From: an uncultured Eggerthella sp.
GTDB taxonomy: Bacteria; Actinomycetota; Coriobacteriia; Coriobacteriales; Eggerthellaceae
DNA: 64,000 bases
Assembly: GCA_937998355.1 (NCBI GenBank)
Contig: CALLDI010000009.1
Coordinates: 62,001 to 126,000 of the forward strand
Reading direction: 5' to 3'
Part shown: piece by piece, positions 1 through 9,068 of the stretch
Layout: each line of letters opens with the position of its first letter
How positions within the stretch are numbered: the first letter of the stretch is position 1
The notes under the pieces: generated by a model
Database searches by the model: none
Seen by the model: the letters and a program-made list of their open reading frames with translations, nothing else
What the model was told of the DNA's origin: nothing
Position numbers and translations under genes: made by a program

Positions 1-1
1 G

Positions 2-697
2 ATCGCCGAATACGTGGCTGACGGCCTTGAAGGTTCCGTGGTCGCTACTGCGGTGAACATCGCTTCGGTCTCGAGCGATGAAATGGAATTGCTGGCGCCT
101 TATGTTCCGGTTTGCAAGATGTTGGGCAGCATGCTCTCGCAGATGAATAAAGGGGAGCTTCCCGCGGTCCTTTCACTCACTACCACAGGGGTCTTGGCGG
201 GGCTCGATTCGCGTCTTTTAGTTGCAAGCGCCCTTGATGGATTCCTTTCGAAAAAGAAGAGCGTGCGCGTCACGCCTACTAATGTCGACACCATCGCGCA
301 GCGTCACGGCATTCGCATCGAAACCCACTCTCAAGTCGAAGAGAACTCGTATACGGGTACGGCTCGGCTCTCAGTCGATGGCAAGACCTTGATCGGCACG
401 CTGCGTGGTCTCACGCAAACACCGCGCATCGTTTCTTTCTTGGATTATCAATGCGATATCACTCCGGGCGAGCATTTCCTCGTCATGAAATATGCGGATC
501 GACCCGGCCGTGTCGGCAGTATCGGTACGATCTTGGGCGATGCGAACATCAACATCACCACCATGCAGGTCTCCGACAGCGAAGACTCCGATCTGGCGTG
601 TGTGTTCATGAATATCGAATCCGATCTTTCCGACGATGTGATCGAGCGACTCAAAGCAGCAACTGACCTGCAAGAATTGTGGGTGTTGAACCTGTAG
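2..697 (+). CDS. serA: D-3-phosphoglycerate dehydrogenase, C-terminal part (window-edge partial)
   Basis: The reading frame is already open at the left edge, so the N-terminal substrate- and NAD-binding domains lie outside. What is visible (231 residues) is the regulatory end of a long-form SerA: an ASB-like intervening domain over roughly the first 145 residues, then a classic ACT domain in the last ~75 residues (HFLVMKYADRPGRVGSIG, then NINITTMQVS). ACT domains of this enzyme bind serine and give feedback inhibition of the first step of serine synthesis. No clear terminator follows; 226 bases separate it from the rpsA leader region. The GTG at 14 is an internal codon, not the start. Family call is firm; exact length is unknown. 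Confidence 0.93.
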   Translation: MAEYVADGLEGSVVATAVNIASVSSDEMELLAPYVPVCKMLGSMLSQMNKGELPAVLSLTTTGVLAGLDSRLLVASALDGFLSKKKSVRVTPTNVDTIAQRHGIRIETHSQVEENSYTGTARLSVDGKTLIGTLRGLTQTPRIVSFLDYQCDITPGEHFLVMKYADRPGRVGSIGTILGDANINITTMQVSDSEDSDLACVFMNIESDLSDDVIERLKAATDLQELWVLNL

Positions 698-831
698 AAC
701 GGCCAGATACTGCTGCGGTCTGTTCGCGCGAATCGCGTACGCGGCAAGAATGCAATTTGCCCCTTATGTGACGAAGGTGTCCGTATCCGTATTTTCGCGA
801 TTTCTCTCACGCAGCGCTCGCGGTGCTGTGC

Positions 832-837
832 TATACT
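832..837 (+). promoter_or_regulatory. Extended -10 promoter for rpsA
   Basis: TATACT preceded by TGC makes a TGnTATACT extended -10; no convincing -35 is visible at the usual spacing. Transcription would start near 844, leaving a leader of about 137 bases before the preferred TTG start. The leader holds a 6-bp hairpin (TCTGCC 845-850 / GGCAGA 857-862). Confidence 0.6.
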
Positions 838-980
838 TCAACAGTCTGCCTAGACGGGCAGATCGTTTGTATTGGACCTGCGAGACATGTTTGTTGTAAG
901 CGTCCGCTTCGGGCGCGACATACATGGTAAATGTAACTGCAATCATGAGCAAAGGTCCCCGTATTCGAAAGGGGTCCGTT

Positions 981-2141
981 TTGACCGAAATTAAGAACAC
1001 GTCCGTTATTGAATTCGAAGACATTTCAGAAGATGAAATGAACAAGATGATCGATGGAACGCTGACCGAGTTCGACGAAGGCGATCTCATCGATGGTACC
1101 GTAGTCAAGATCGAGCATGATGAAGTGCTCGTCGACATCGGATTCAAGAGCGAAGGTGTCATTCCTGCTCGTGAACTTTCCATCCGTAAAGATGCCGATC
1201 CTTCCGAGGTCGTTGAACTGGGCGATCGCCTCGAGGCGCTCGTACTCCAGAAGGAAGACAAGGACGGCCGTCTCATCCTCTCCAAGAAGCGCGCAGAATA
1301 CGAACGCGCTTGGATCCAGGTCGAAGACAAATTCAAGGCTGGCGAAGTCGTTACGGGCGAGGTCATCGAAGTCGTCAAGGGCGGCCTCATCCTCGACATC
1401 GGCTTGCGTGGCTTCCTGCCTGCATCTTTGGTCGATCTTCGTCGTGTCAAGGATCTCACCGCATATCTGGGTACCGAGATCGAAGCCCGCGTTATCGAGA
1501 TGGACCGCAATCGCAATAACGTCGTGCTCTCTCGTCGCGTTCTTCTCGAAGAAGGCCGCAAGAACGAGCGCGCAGAGATCCTCGAGAAGCTCTCGAAGGG
1601 CATGCGCCTCAAGGGCACCGTTTCCTCCATCGTCGATTTCGGCGCATTCGTCGATCTTGGTGGTATCGACGGTCTCATCCATATCTCCGAGCTCTCTTGG
1701 AGCCACGTCAACCATCCTTCCGAGGTCGTCAAGGTCAACGAAGAGGTCGAGGTCGAGGTTCTCGATGTCGATCTGCAGCGTGAGCGTATCTCCCTCGGTC
1801 TCAAGCAGACCACGGAAGATCCGTGGATCAAGCTCGTTGAGGTCTATCCGGTCGACACCATCGTCGATGGTCGCGTAACGAAGATCGTTCCGTTCGGCGC
1901 GTTCATCGAACTGGGCGACAACGTCGAAGGCCTCGTTCACATCTCCGAGATGGCTATGAAGCACATCGACTCCCCGAACCAGGTCGTCAGCGTGGGCGAC
2001 GAGGTCAAGGTCAAGGTCATGGACGTGAACACCGACCGTCGTCGTATCTCCCTCTCCATGAAGGCTGCAGCTGAAGATCTTGGCATCGAGATCGATGTTG
2101 ACGAGCCAGAGCCGAAGGAAGAAGCGCAAGACGCTGAATAG
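981..2141 (+). CDS. rpsA: 30S ribosomal protein S1 (four S1 domains)
   Basis: RNA-binding ribosomal protein that helps mRNA docking on the 30S subunit. Four OB-fold S1 domains are visible at about residues 33-101, 118-186, 203-276 and 289-362; the last two carry the canonical FGAFV/FGAFI...GLIHISE and RRISLSMKA signatures. The four-domain, ~390-residue form is usual for Actinomycetota, against six domains in E. coli. I chose TTG at 981 because AAAGGGG (968-974) sits six bases upstream. The in-frame ATGs at 924 and 945 have no Shine-Dalgarno and would add a 19- or 12-residue non-conserved extension. The C-terminus is acidic. Followed with overlap by mnmA. Confidence 0.9.
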   Translation: MTEIKNTSVIEFEDISEDEMNKMIDGTLTEFDEGDLIDGTVVKIEHDEVLVDIGFKSEGVIPARELSIRKDADPSEVVELGDRLEALVLQKEDKDGRLILSKKRAEYERAWIQVEDKFKAGEVVTGEVIEVVKGGLILDIGLRGFLPASLVDLRRVKDLTAYLGTEIEARVIEMDRNRNNVVLSRRVLLEEGRKNERAEILEKLSKGMRLKGTVSSIVDFGAFVDLGGIDGLIHISELSWSHVNHPSEVVKVNEEVEVEVLDVDLQRERISLGLKQTTEDPWIKLVEVYPVDTIVDGRVTKIVPFGAFIELGDNVEGLVHISEMAMKHIDSPNQVVSVGDEVKVKVMDVNTDRRRISLSMKAAAEDLGIEIDVDEPEPKEEAQDAE

Positions 2142-3189
2142 TGCTCGCGCACATATCGCTTTAGGTTTGAGCGGCGGGGTCGATAGTGCGACCTCAGCCG
2201 CTCTTCTTTTATCGCAAGGTTATCGAGTGACAGGGGTCACGTGCCTCTTTCAGGATGGACCGGCTACTGACGCGACGATCGAAGCTGCCGGAGCGGTCTG
2301 TCAACACCTTGGCATCGATCATGTGATCTATGAAGTGCAAGAGGTGTTCGATCGTAACGTCATCCAGCCGTTCATCCAAGATTGCGTAGCAGGGCTCACG
2401 CCTGCACCATGCGTCACCTGTAATCGCTACTGCAAGATCCCCGTGCTCTGCTTGGCTGCTGATGAGCTTGGGTGCGATAAGATCGCGACGGGGCATTATG
2501 CTCGCGTGGTGGAGGATCTGGATACGGGACGCTTCGCGCTCAAACGTGCGCTCGATGAATCGAAGGACCAGACTTACATGCTCAGCTTGCTCACGCAAGA
2601 GCAGCTCTCACGGCTCGTCTTGCCGCTGGGTGGATACACGAAGCCCGAGGTTCGCCATTACGCTGAAGAGCAAGGCATACCGGTCGCTCATCGACCAGAG
2701 AGTCAGGATCTATGCTTCGTCGAGGGTGATTATCGCGATTTTCTCGCGCAGGAAGGCGTCGAGGATGTTCCTGGTGAGATCATCACGCCTGATGGTGAAC
2801 GCGTGGGAACGCATGCGGGTCTTCATCGCTATACGTTCGGACAGCGCAAAGGCTTGGGTGTGGCGATGGGGGAGCCGTACTTCGTCGTCGGCAAGGATGC
2901 GCAGGCCAACACAGTCACTATCGCGCCGAAAGAACGGACGCTCATCAAGGCGGTCGAGGTGGCCGATCTCAATTGGATGCTCGAGTCTCCTGTGGAGCCT
3001 TGCATGGTGAAGATCCGGTATCGATCGAAACCTGCACTCGCACACGTCCATCCCTTGCCCGATCAGCGCGTTCGCGTTGAGTTCAAAGAGCCTCAGTCGC
3101 TCACGGCACCGGGTCAATGTTGTGCATTCTATAGTGGCAGCGTGCTTCTTGGCGGCGGCATCATTGACAAGGTCATCTTTTCGGAATAA
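2080..3189 (+). CDS. mnmA: tRNA-specific 2-thiouridylase
   Basis: Thiolates U34 of tRNA-Lys/Glu/Gln using ATP and a persulfide sulfur relay. The PP-loop GLSGGVDSA lies close to the N-terminus, and both expected cysteines are present: PAPCVTCN (catalytic) and ESQDLCFVE (partner). The GQRKGLG segment and C-terminal beta-barrel follow. Length (369 at most) fits the family. The start is unresolved: in-frame ATGs at 2080 and 2095 lie deep inside rpsA and lack a ribosome binding site, while the conserved protein really begins around 2140. A CTG at 2134 overlapping the rpsA stop would give a natural N-terminus. Coordinates give the longest form. Probably translationally coupled to rpsA. Confidence 0.9.
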   Translation: MASRSMLTSQSRRKKRKTLNSARAHIALGLSGGVDSATSAALLLSQGYRVTGVTCLFQDGPATDATIEAAGAVCQHLGIDHVIYEVQEVFDRNVIQPFIQDCVAGLTPAPCVTCNRYCKIPVLCLAADELGCDKIATGHYARVVEDLDTGRFALKRALDESKDQTYMLSLLTQEQLSRLVLPLGGYTKPEVRHYAEEQGIPVAHRPESQDLCFVEGDYRDFLAQEGVEDVPGEIITPDGERVGTHAGLHRYTFGQRKGLGVAMGEPYFVVGKDAQANTVTIAPKERTLIKAVEVADLNWMLESPVEPCMVKIRYRSKPALAHVHPLPDQRVRVEFKEPQSLTAPGQCCAFYSGSVLLGGGIIDKVIFSE

Positions 3190-3198
3190 TCTGAATTC

Positions 3199-3223
3199 AA
3201 ACGGGAACAAATGTTCGTTTTCT
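3199..3223 (+). terminator. Weak hairpin with T-rich tail between mnmA and coaE
   Basis: AAAC..GAACA pairs with TGTTC..GTTTT, followed by a T-rich stretch. It is short and interrupted, so it may only attenuate read-through into coaE. Confidence 0.35.
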
Positions 3224-3241
3224 TGAAGGGGATACCAGAAC

Positions 3242-3844
3242 ATGGCGAAGAGGATATTCATAACAGGAGGCATCGGTTCGGGTAAGTCGACCCTGCTCGA
3301 CTTCTTAGCATCACAGGGGGTCGCTGCGGTCGAGGCGGATAAAGTAGGTCACCAGGTTCTCACGTTTCCCGACACGAAAGCTGAACTGGCAGAGAAGTTC
3401 GGAGCCGATATCTTCGATGATCAAGGGGAAGTGGTGCGCTCGGCGCTCGCGGCGAAGGCATTCGTCTCTCCTGAGAAGACCGCACTGCTCGATTCAGTCA
3501 CGCAGAAACGCGTCTACGCGGAATCGTTGCGTCAGCTCGACGAACTTGCGAAGACGCACGATGTCGTCGCGCTCGAGATGGCTATATTGGATGGTCGTGA
3601 CGATTTCTATAAGAATGCCGATGTGGTGGTAGCGCTCGTTACGTCTCCTGAAGTTCGCATCCAGCGCCTCGTCCAGCGTGGCCTCACGGAAGAAGACGCG
3701 CGCAATCGTCTGAAGAACCAGGTCCCCGATGAAAAGCGCATCGCCATATCCGACGTGGTCCTCACGAACGACGGTACGCTCGACGAATTCATGCACGAGA
3801 TAGAACAGTGGTGGGCGCAGTTCGAGAGCGAGCAGGCATCATGA
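3242..3844 (+). CDS. coaE: Dephospho-CoA kinase
   Basis: Last step of coenzyme A synthesis: ATP-dependent phosphorylation of the 3'-hydroxyl of dephospho-CoA, in the cytosol. The P-loop GGIGSGKS spans residues 9-16, and the CoA/lid region includes LVQRGLTEEDARNRLKNQ, typical of CoaE. At 200 residues it has the usual single-domain length and lacks the GrpB-like fusion seen in some Actinomycetota. ATG at 3242 is preceded by an AAGGGG ribosome binding site. Its 3' end runs into the uvrB start region, so the two are probably cotranscribed. Confidence 0.93.
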   Translation: MAKRIFITGGIGSGKSTLLDFLASQGVAAVEADKVGHQVLTFPDTKAELAEKFGADIFDDQGEVVRSALAAKAFVSPEKTALLDSVTQKRVYAESLRQLDELAKTHDVVALEMAILDGRDDFYKNADVVVALVTSPEVRIQRLVQRGLTEEDARNRLKNQVPDEKRIAISDVVLTNDGTLDEFMHEIEQWWAQFESEQAS

Positions 3845-3873
3845 GTCATCTCGCCAGCCTTGAAGGAGCCTCC

Positions 3874-5961
3874 ATGGAGGGCAAGCTGCCCGTTACGCGT
3901 CTCGCTACTCAGCCATTCGAGGTCGTTTCCGATTTTGAACCTGCAGGCGATCAGCCGGAGGCTATCGCGCAGATCGCAGCGAACATCGAAGCGGGCATGC
4001 GCTATCAGACGCTGCTCGGTGTGACCGGCTCCGGCAAGACCTATACGGTCGCGAAGACCATCGAGGCCATTCAGCGACCTACGCTCATCCTCGCTCCTAA
4101 CAAGACGCTCGCCGCTCAGCTCGCAGCGGAGCTTCGGGAGTTTTTCCCAAATAACGCAGTGGTCTATTTCGTTTCCTATTACGACTACTACCAGCCCGAA
4201 GCGTACGTTCCTACTACTGACACCTTCATCGAGAAGGATGCATCCATCAATGAAGAGGTTGAAAAGCTGCGTCATGCCGCAACAGCGGCACTGCTCTCTC
4301 GTCGCGATGTGATCGTAGTGGCGTCGGTCTCGTGCATCTATGGTATCGGTTCTCCAGCTGAATACGCAGGTATGGCGGTCTTTCTCGATAAGGAGATCGA
4401 GCAGGATCGAGACGAGCTCATCTTGAAGCTCATCGACATCCAGTACGATCGAAACGATTACGATCTGCAACGTGGCACGTTTCGCGTGCGTGGCGATTCG
4501 CTCGACATCTATCCGCCGTATTCGGACAATCCGCTCCGTGTTGAGTTCTGGGGCGACGAGATCGAGACCATCGCGGAAGTCGATAAGGTAACGGGTGAGG
4601 TCATCACTGAATTCGAAGCGCTTCCGATCTGGCCTGCTACGCATTACGTCGCATCGCGTCCTGCGCTCGAACGCGCGCTCGACACCATCCGCACCGAACT
4701 GCAGCAACGCTTGCAAGAATTCAAGAAGGAAGGCAAGCTGCTCGAAGCGCAGCGCCTCGAGATGCGCACGACCTACGATCTTGAGATGATCGAGACGATG
4801 GGTTTCTGCTCGGGCATCGAGAATTACTCGCGTCATCTGGACGGTCGCGCGCCCGGCGTGCCGCCCTATACGCTCATCGATTACTTCCCGGACGATTTCG
4901 TCTGCTTCATCGACGAAAGTCATGTTACGGTGCCGCAGGTGCGCGGTATGTATGAAGGCGACCGTTCTCGTAAGATCACGCTGGCAGAACATGGCTTCCG
5001 TTTGCCTTCGTGTCTCGATAACCGTCCGCTCCGTTTCGACGAATTCGAGGAACGCATCCCTCAATTCGTCTATACGTCCGCGACGCCGGGCGATTATGAG
5101 GAGCGCGTGAGCGAAGCGGTCACGGAGCAGATCATCCGTCCGACCGGCTTGCTCGATCCGAAGATCACGGTCAAGCCTACCAAATCCCAGATCGATGACA
5201 TCATCGACGAAGCGAAGATCCGCGTGGCGAAGAAGGAGCGTGTGCTCATCACCACGCTCACGAAGCGCATGGCTGAAGACCTGACCGAGTACTTGCTCGA
5301 CCAAGGGGTCAAGGCGCGTTACATGCACTCTGATATCGGCACTATCGAACGTGTCGAGATCCTGCGTGACCTGCGCCTGGGTGAATTCGACGTGCTCGTG
5401 GGTATCAACCTTCTGCGCGAGGGCCTCGATCTTCCCGAGGTGTCGCTCGTCGCTATTCTTGATGCGGATAAAGAAGGTTTCTTGAGGAACCATCGTTCCC
5501 TCATCCAGACGATCGGACGTGCAGCGCGTAATGCTGAAGGCGAGGTCATCATGTATGCTGACGTGATGACCGACTCGATGAGTCGTGCGATCAAGGAGAC
5601 CGAACGTAGGCGCAAGCTCCAGATCGAATTCAACGAAGAGCACGGCATCACGCCGACCACGATTCGCAAGGGCATCAACGACATCACCGACCATATGGGC
5701 GGCGATGAAGATATGTCTGCGGACGAGGTTAATCGAGAGCTTGCGAATCTTTCGCGTGGTGAAGTGATGCGCGTCATCTCCGACATGGAGACCGAGATGA
5801 TCGCGGCATCGCAGGCGATGGACTTCGAGAAGGCTGCTACCTTGCGTGATGAGATCGTGTCGCTGCGCATTCAGCTGGAAGGTAAGTCGGAATCTGATGT
5901 TATGGGCGAACTGAAGAAGACTGCGCGCAAAGGCTCAGCCTACGGACATCGCAAGCGCTGA
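3874..5961 (+). CDS. uvrB: UvrABC excinuclease subunit B
   Basis: DNA-damage verification helicase of nucleotide excision repair; it receives lesions from UvrA and recruits UvrC. Visible features in order: the FEPAGDQPEAI entry motif, Walker A GVTGSGKT (about residues 49-56), the beta-hairpin YYDYYQPEAYVP that clamps DNA, the DESH Walker B, helicase motifs V/VI (LREGLDLPEVSLV, QTIGRAARN), and a C-terminal UVR motif (AMDFEKAATLRDEI) that contacts UvrC. Start chosen at ATG 3874, which has AAGGAG five bases upstream; ATG 3841 overlaps the coaE stop as ATGA but has no ribosome binding site. Length 695 is normal. uvrC is at 46704. Confidence 0.95.
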   Translation: MEGKLPVTRLATQPFEVVSDFEPAGDQPEAIAQIAANIEAGMRYQTLLGVTGSGKTYTVAKTIEAIQRPTLILAPNKTLAAQLAAELREFFPNNAVVYFVSYYDYYQPEAYVPTTDTFIEKDASINEEVEKLRHAATAALLSRRDVIVVASVSCIYGIGSPAEYAGMAVFLDKEIEQDRDELILKLIDIQYDRNDYDLQRGTFRVRGDSLDIYPPYSDNPLRVEFWGDEIETIAEVDKVTGEVITEFEALPIWPATHYVASRPALERALDTIRTELQQRLQEFKKEGKLLEAQRLEMRTTYDLEMIETMGFCSGIENYSRHLDGRAPGVPPYTLIDYFPDDFVCFIDESHVTVPQVRGMYEGDRSRKITLAEHGFRLPSCLDNRPLRFDEFEERIPQFVYTSATPGDYEERVSEAVTEQIIRPTGLLDPKITVKPTKSQIDDIIDEAKIRVAKKERVLITTLTKRMAEDLTEYLLDQGVKARYMHSDIGTIERVEILRDLRLGEFDVLVGINLLREGLDLPEVSLVAILDADKEGFLRNHRSLIQTIGRAARNAEGEVIMYADVMTDSMSRAIKETERRRKLQIEFNEEHGITPTTIRKGINDITDHMGGDEDMSADEVNRELANLSRGEVMRVISDMETEMIAASQAMDFEKAATLRDEIVSLRIQLEGKSESDVMGELKKTARKGSAYGHRKR

Positions 5962-5978
5962 TCGTTCGGTTGATCATC

Positions 5979-8927
5979 CTAGAAATGACCAGTGAACAGG
6001 AACTTCAGGCGCTTCCAGAAGCTTGGCTTCTTCGGTAGCTCGATCAGTTGGATCTCGACCGTGGGGGGCTCGTCCTCGTGCGGAATGATCTCTACATCGT
6101 CTGGCTTGATGACGGTCGCATTGTCCTTTTCTTCGGCTTCCTGCTGGCTCGCTTCGGCCGCTTCGGTGGACTCCTTGACTTCTTCCGCATCGGAGATCGT
6201 TCGATCGGTGGTGCTTTCAGCACCTGCGAGCGTGGTCAAGCTCTCCTTCGCTTCCTTCGAATCCTTGTCGATCTTCTTGCTCGCGATACCCTTGCCGAGA
6301 TTGAGGCTCACTTCTTCAGGAGCGATATCGGCTTTATCCTCAGCGAATGCTTCGGTGTCGGTCGCCACGCGCAGCTGCGCATCTGAGGCAAGACGCGAAC
6401 TGATACGCGTTGCCTTCTCAGCGACCGCGGCAGTGCGATCAAGATCGATGGAGGCTCCCGTCTTATCGCCATGAGATAGCTTCTCGACCTCAGCTTTGCC
6501 ATCTTCGAGCGGCGCGGAGATGGTTTCGATGTCGATCGATTCAGGAGCTTTGCTCGTGACGACCCCCGGATCGCCTTCCTGAAGCGGCACTGCGATGGGG
6601 TATGGCACTTCGAGCACGCGGTTATCCATCACGTTTCCCTCGACATCTTCACGAGCGGAGCGTGCGGGCTCTTCGATGATGTGATTGATGTGCGCACGAG
6701 CTGCTCGTGCGATCGAATCTTCTTCGTTCAAGATGATGGACTCTTCGTAGTCGACCTCGGCCTTGTGGATGAGGAAAGCCTGGGAATCGAACGACTCGAT
6801 CCGTCCCGTCGAAGTCTCTTCAGCGAAATACTCGAGCGGCGTGTATTCGAGATTGCTCTCGAGCATGCGCAGCTTAGCGGTGTCTGAAAGGGAGACATCC
6901 AAGTAATCGAGCACGATGTTCTTAAGATCCTGGTCGAGGACCGGCCAGGCGATCTCGACGCGCTTGTCCATGTTGCGCGTCATGAGGTCTGCGCTGGAAA
7001 GGTAGATCTCCATGTCTTCAGCCACGCCGAAACCGTAGATGCGGCTGTGTTCGAGCAGACGCCCGACGATCGAGACCACCTCGACATTATCCGTATAACC
7101 CTTTATGCCGGGAACGATGCACGAGATACCGCGCACGAACAGTGTCGTATGAACGCCCGCCTGCGACGCCTCGACGATCTTATCGATGGTGTCCTTATCG
7201 GTGATGGAGTTCGTCTTGAAGACAAGACCATTCGGTAGACCATCCTTAGCACGCTGGATCTGCTCGTCGATCTTGTCGAGGATCATCGGCTTGATCTGGA
7301 GCGGCGCTACCGAAAGCGTGGTGTAGTTCGTGGAGATGTTCTCCAGGCTCATGTTCTTGAAGAACTCCGCTGCATCCTTGCCGATCTTCGGGTCGCTGGT
7401 CATGAACGAGAAGTCGGTGTAGAGCTTCGAGGTCTTTTCGTTGTAATTGCCCGTGCCGAGCTGAGTGATGCGCTGTAGGCCAGAATCGGTCGTGCGCGTG
7501 ATGACGCAGATCTTCGAGTGGACCTTGTAATCGCGGAAACCGTAGATGACATGCGCACCAGCCTGTTCGAAGCGCTGCGACCATTCGATGTTGTTCGATT
7601 CATCGAAACGCGCGCGCAGTTCGAAGAGCGCAGTGACCTCCTTGCCGTTCTCCGCCGCAGCGAGCAGCGCTTCGGTCAGATGGGACTGGCTCGCCAGGCG
7701 ATACAGCGTGATCTTGATGGACAGCACGTTCGGATCGACCGCTGCTTCGCGCAGGAGCGTGATGAACGGATCCATGCTCTGGTAGGGGTAGGAGAGCAGC
7801 TTGTCGTGCTCGATGACCTGCTGCATGATCGAACGATTGCGATCGAGGCAGGCAGGCCACGCAGGCGAGAACGGAGTGTTCGTCAGTTTCGTGGCGATAT
7901 CGGGATCGACCAGGTCGGCAAGACCCCATGCATAGCTCATGTCGAGCGGAACATTGGTGACGAAGACCTGATCCTCGTTGATGTTGAGGCGTGGCAGCAA
8001 GAACTGCTTGGTGACGCTGGAGAGCGCCGTATCGGTCTCGAGGCGAACCGGCGTGAGGCGCGCACGCTTCTTCAAGATGCGCTTCATATGTTCACGATAA
8101 TCGTAATCGATCTCGTCGATGTCGGCGTTCGCATCGATATCGGCATTGCGCGTGACGCAGATGACGCTGGCGCGCTTCGTGCTATACATGGAGAACACGT
8201 CATCCACGATCAGCTTCAGCGCGTTCTCGAGCAAGATGAATTGCGTCCCTTCGCCAGGCAGCAGGATGAGGCGCTTGGCCTGACGGGGGAGCGGGATCAA
8301 ACCGAACGTGGCGTCTTCAGCGCCGACGTTCTTCGGTTTCTTCTTGGATTTCCCATCGCCATCGCTCGCTGCATCCTTCGGTAGCTCTTCGTTCAGGCGA
8401 AGAAGCACGTAGAGCTTGCCGTTCTCGAAGTGCGGGAACGGATGGCGCGCATTGATGATCTGGGGAGAAAGATAGGGAACGACGTGATCTTCCAGGTACG
8501 AACGCAAGAAATCGCGCTGTTCGTCCGACAGGTCCTTCACCTGCAGATTGCGGATGCCGTATTCCTCGAGCTGGTCTTGGATCGAGAGGAAGATGCGCTC
8601 CTGCTCGGGATAGAGCTCGTGACAACGCTGGTAGATGGCGTTCAGCTGTTCTTCCGGCGTCATGAGCGTCTTGTTGTCGCGGATCTCCTTCTTGATGAGC
8701 GAAAGGTCGGTCAAGCTTCCGACGCGTACCATGAAGAACTCTTGCAGGTTGCTCGAGAAGATGGAGACGAACGTGAGACGCTCGAGCAGCGGGACGTTAG
8801 CATCCTCGCCCTGATCGAGCACGCGTTTATTGAAATTGAGCCAAGAGAGCTCGCGATTCTGCATATAGGGGAGGCGCTTGAGCCCCTTCTTGGGAGATGA
8901 TGAGCCTTCATCCTTCTTAGCTACCAT
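5979..8927 (-). CDS. ppk1: Polyphosphate kinase PPK1 with long acidic C-terminal extension
   Basis: Reversibly polymerises the gamma-phosphate of ATP into polyphosphate. The N domain begins with NRELSWLNFNKRVL; catalytic histidines are His470 (DYKVHSKICVI, autophosphorylated) and His627 (EHSRIYGFG). The GNYNEKT and NMDKRVEIAWPV signatures are intact. The family usually ends near residue 700-730, but this protein continues to 982. Residues ~740-965 are acidic, low-complexity and probably disordered, then end in a basic, aromatic tip (KPSFWKRLKFLFTGHF). There is also a small Lys/Asp insert near 185-205. A minus-strand neighbour, ppx, lies 141 bases upstream. Enzyme call firm; the tail has no recognised domain. 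Confidence 0.93.
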   Translation of the reverse strand: MVAKKDEGSSSPKKGLKRLPYMQNRELSWLNFNKRVLDQGEDANVPLLERLTFVSIFSSNLQEFFMVRVGSLTDLSLIKKEIRDNKTLMTPEEQLNAIYQRCHELYPEQERIFLSIQDQLEEYGIRNLQVKDLSDEQRDFLRSYLEDHVVPYLSPQIINARHPFPHFENGKLYVLLRLNEELPKDAASDGDGKSKKKPKNVGAEDATFGLIPLPRQAKRLILLPGEGTQFILLENALKLIVDDVFSMYSTKRASVICVTRNADIDANADIDEIDYDYREHMKRILKKRARLTPVRLETDTALSSVTKQFLLPRLNINEDQVFVTNVPLDMSYAWGLADLVDPDIATKLTNTPFSPAWPACLDRNRSIMQQVIEHDKLLSYPYQSMDPFITLLREAAVDPNVLSIKITLYRLASQSHLTEALLAAAENGKEVTALFELRARFDESNNIEWSQRFEQAGAHVIYGFRDYKVHSKICVITRTTDSGLQRITQLGTGNYNEKTSKLYTDFSFMTSDPKIGKDAAEFFKNMSLENISTNYTTLSVAPLQIKPMILDKIDEQIQRAKDGLPNGLVFKTNSITDKDTIDKIVEASQAGVHTTLFVRGISCIVPGIKGYTDNVEVVSIVGRLLEHSRIYGFGVAEDMEIYLSSADLMTRNMDKRVEIAWPVLDQDLKNIVLDYLDVSLSDTAKLRMLESNLEYTPLEYFAEETSTGRIESFDSQAFLIHKAEVDYEESIILNEEDSIARAARAHINHIIEEPARSAREDVEGNVMDNRVLEVPYPIAVPLQEGDPGVVTSKAPESIDIETISAPLEDGKAEVEKLSHGDKTGASIDLDRTAAVAEKATRISSRLASDAQLRVATDTEAFAEDKADIAPEEVSLNLGKGIASKKIDKDSKEAKESLTTLAGAESTTDRTISDAEEVKESTEAAEASQQEAEEKDNATVIKPDDVEIIPHEDEPPTVEIQLIELPKKPSFWKRLKFLFTGHF

Positions 8928-9068
8928 GATTGATCCGAAACCCCTTCGTTGGCGATTATGGTCGGCCGCTGCAAGAGCGACGAAAACGTACGCATGCGCA
9001 CTTTAGATAATTGTACCAATACTTGGAGGTTCTTCTTATTCGTTTTTAACTAATTATCAGGCGCTCTT

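Noticed and set aside
3607..5694. 695-codon open frame on the minus strand opposite uvrB
   Set aside because: uvrB is unmistakable on the plus strand; the antisense frame is an artefact of GC-rich codon bias and has Arg/Asp-rich, non-protein-like composition.
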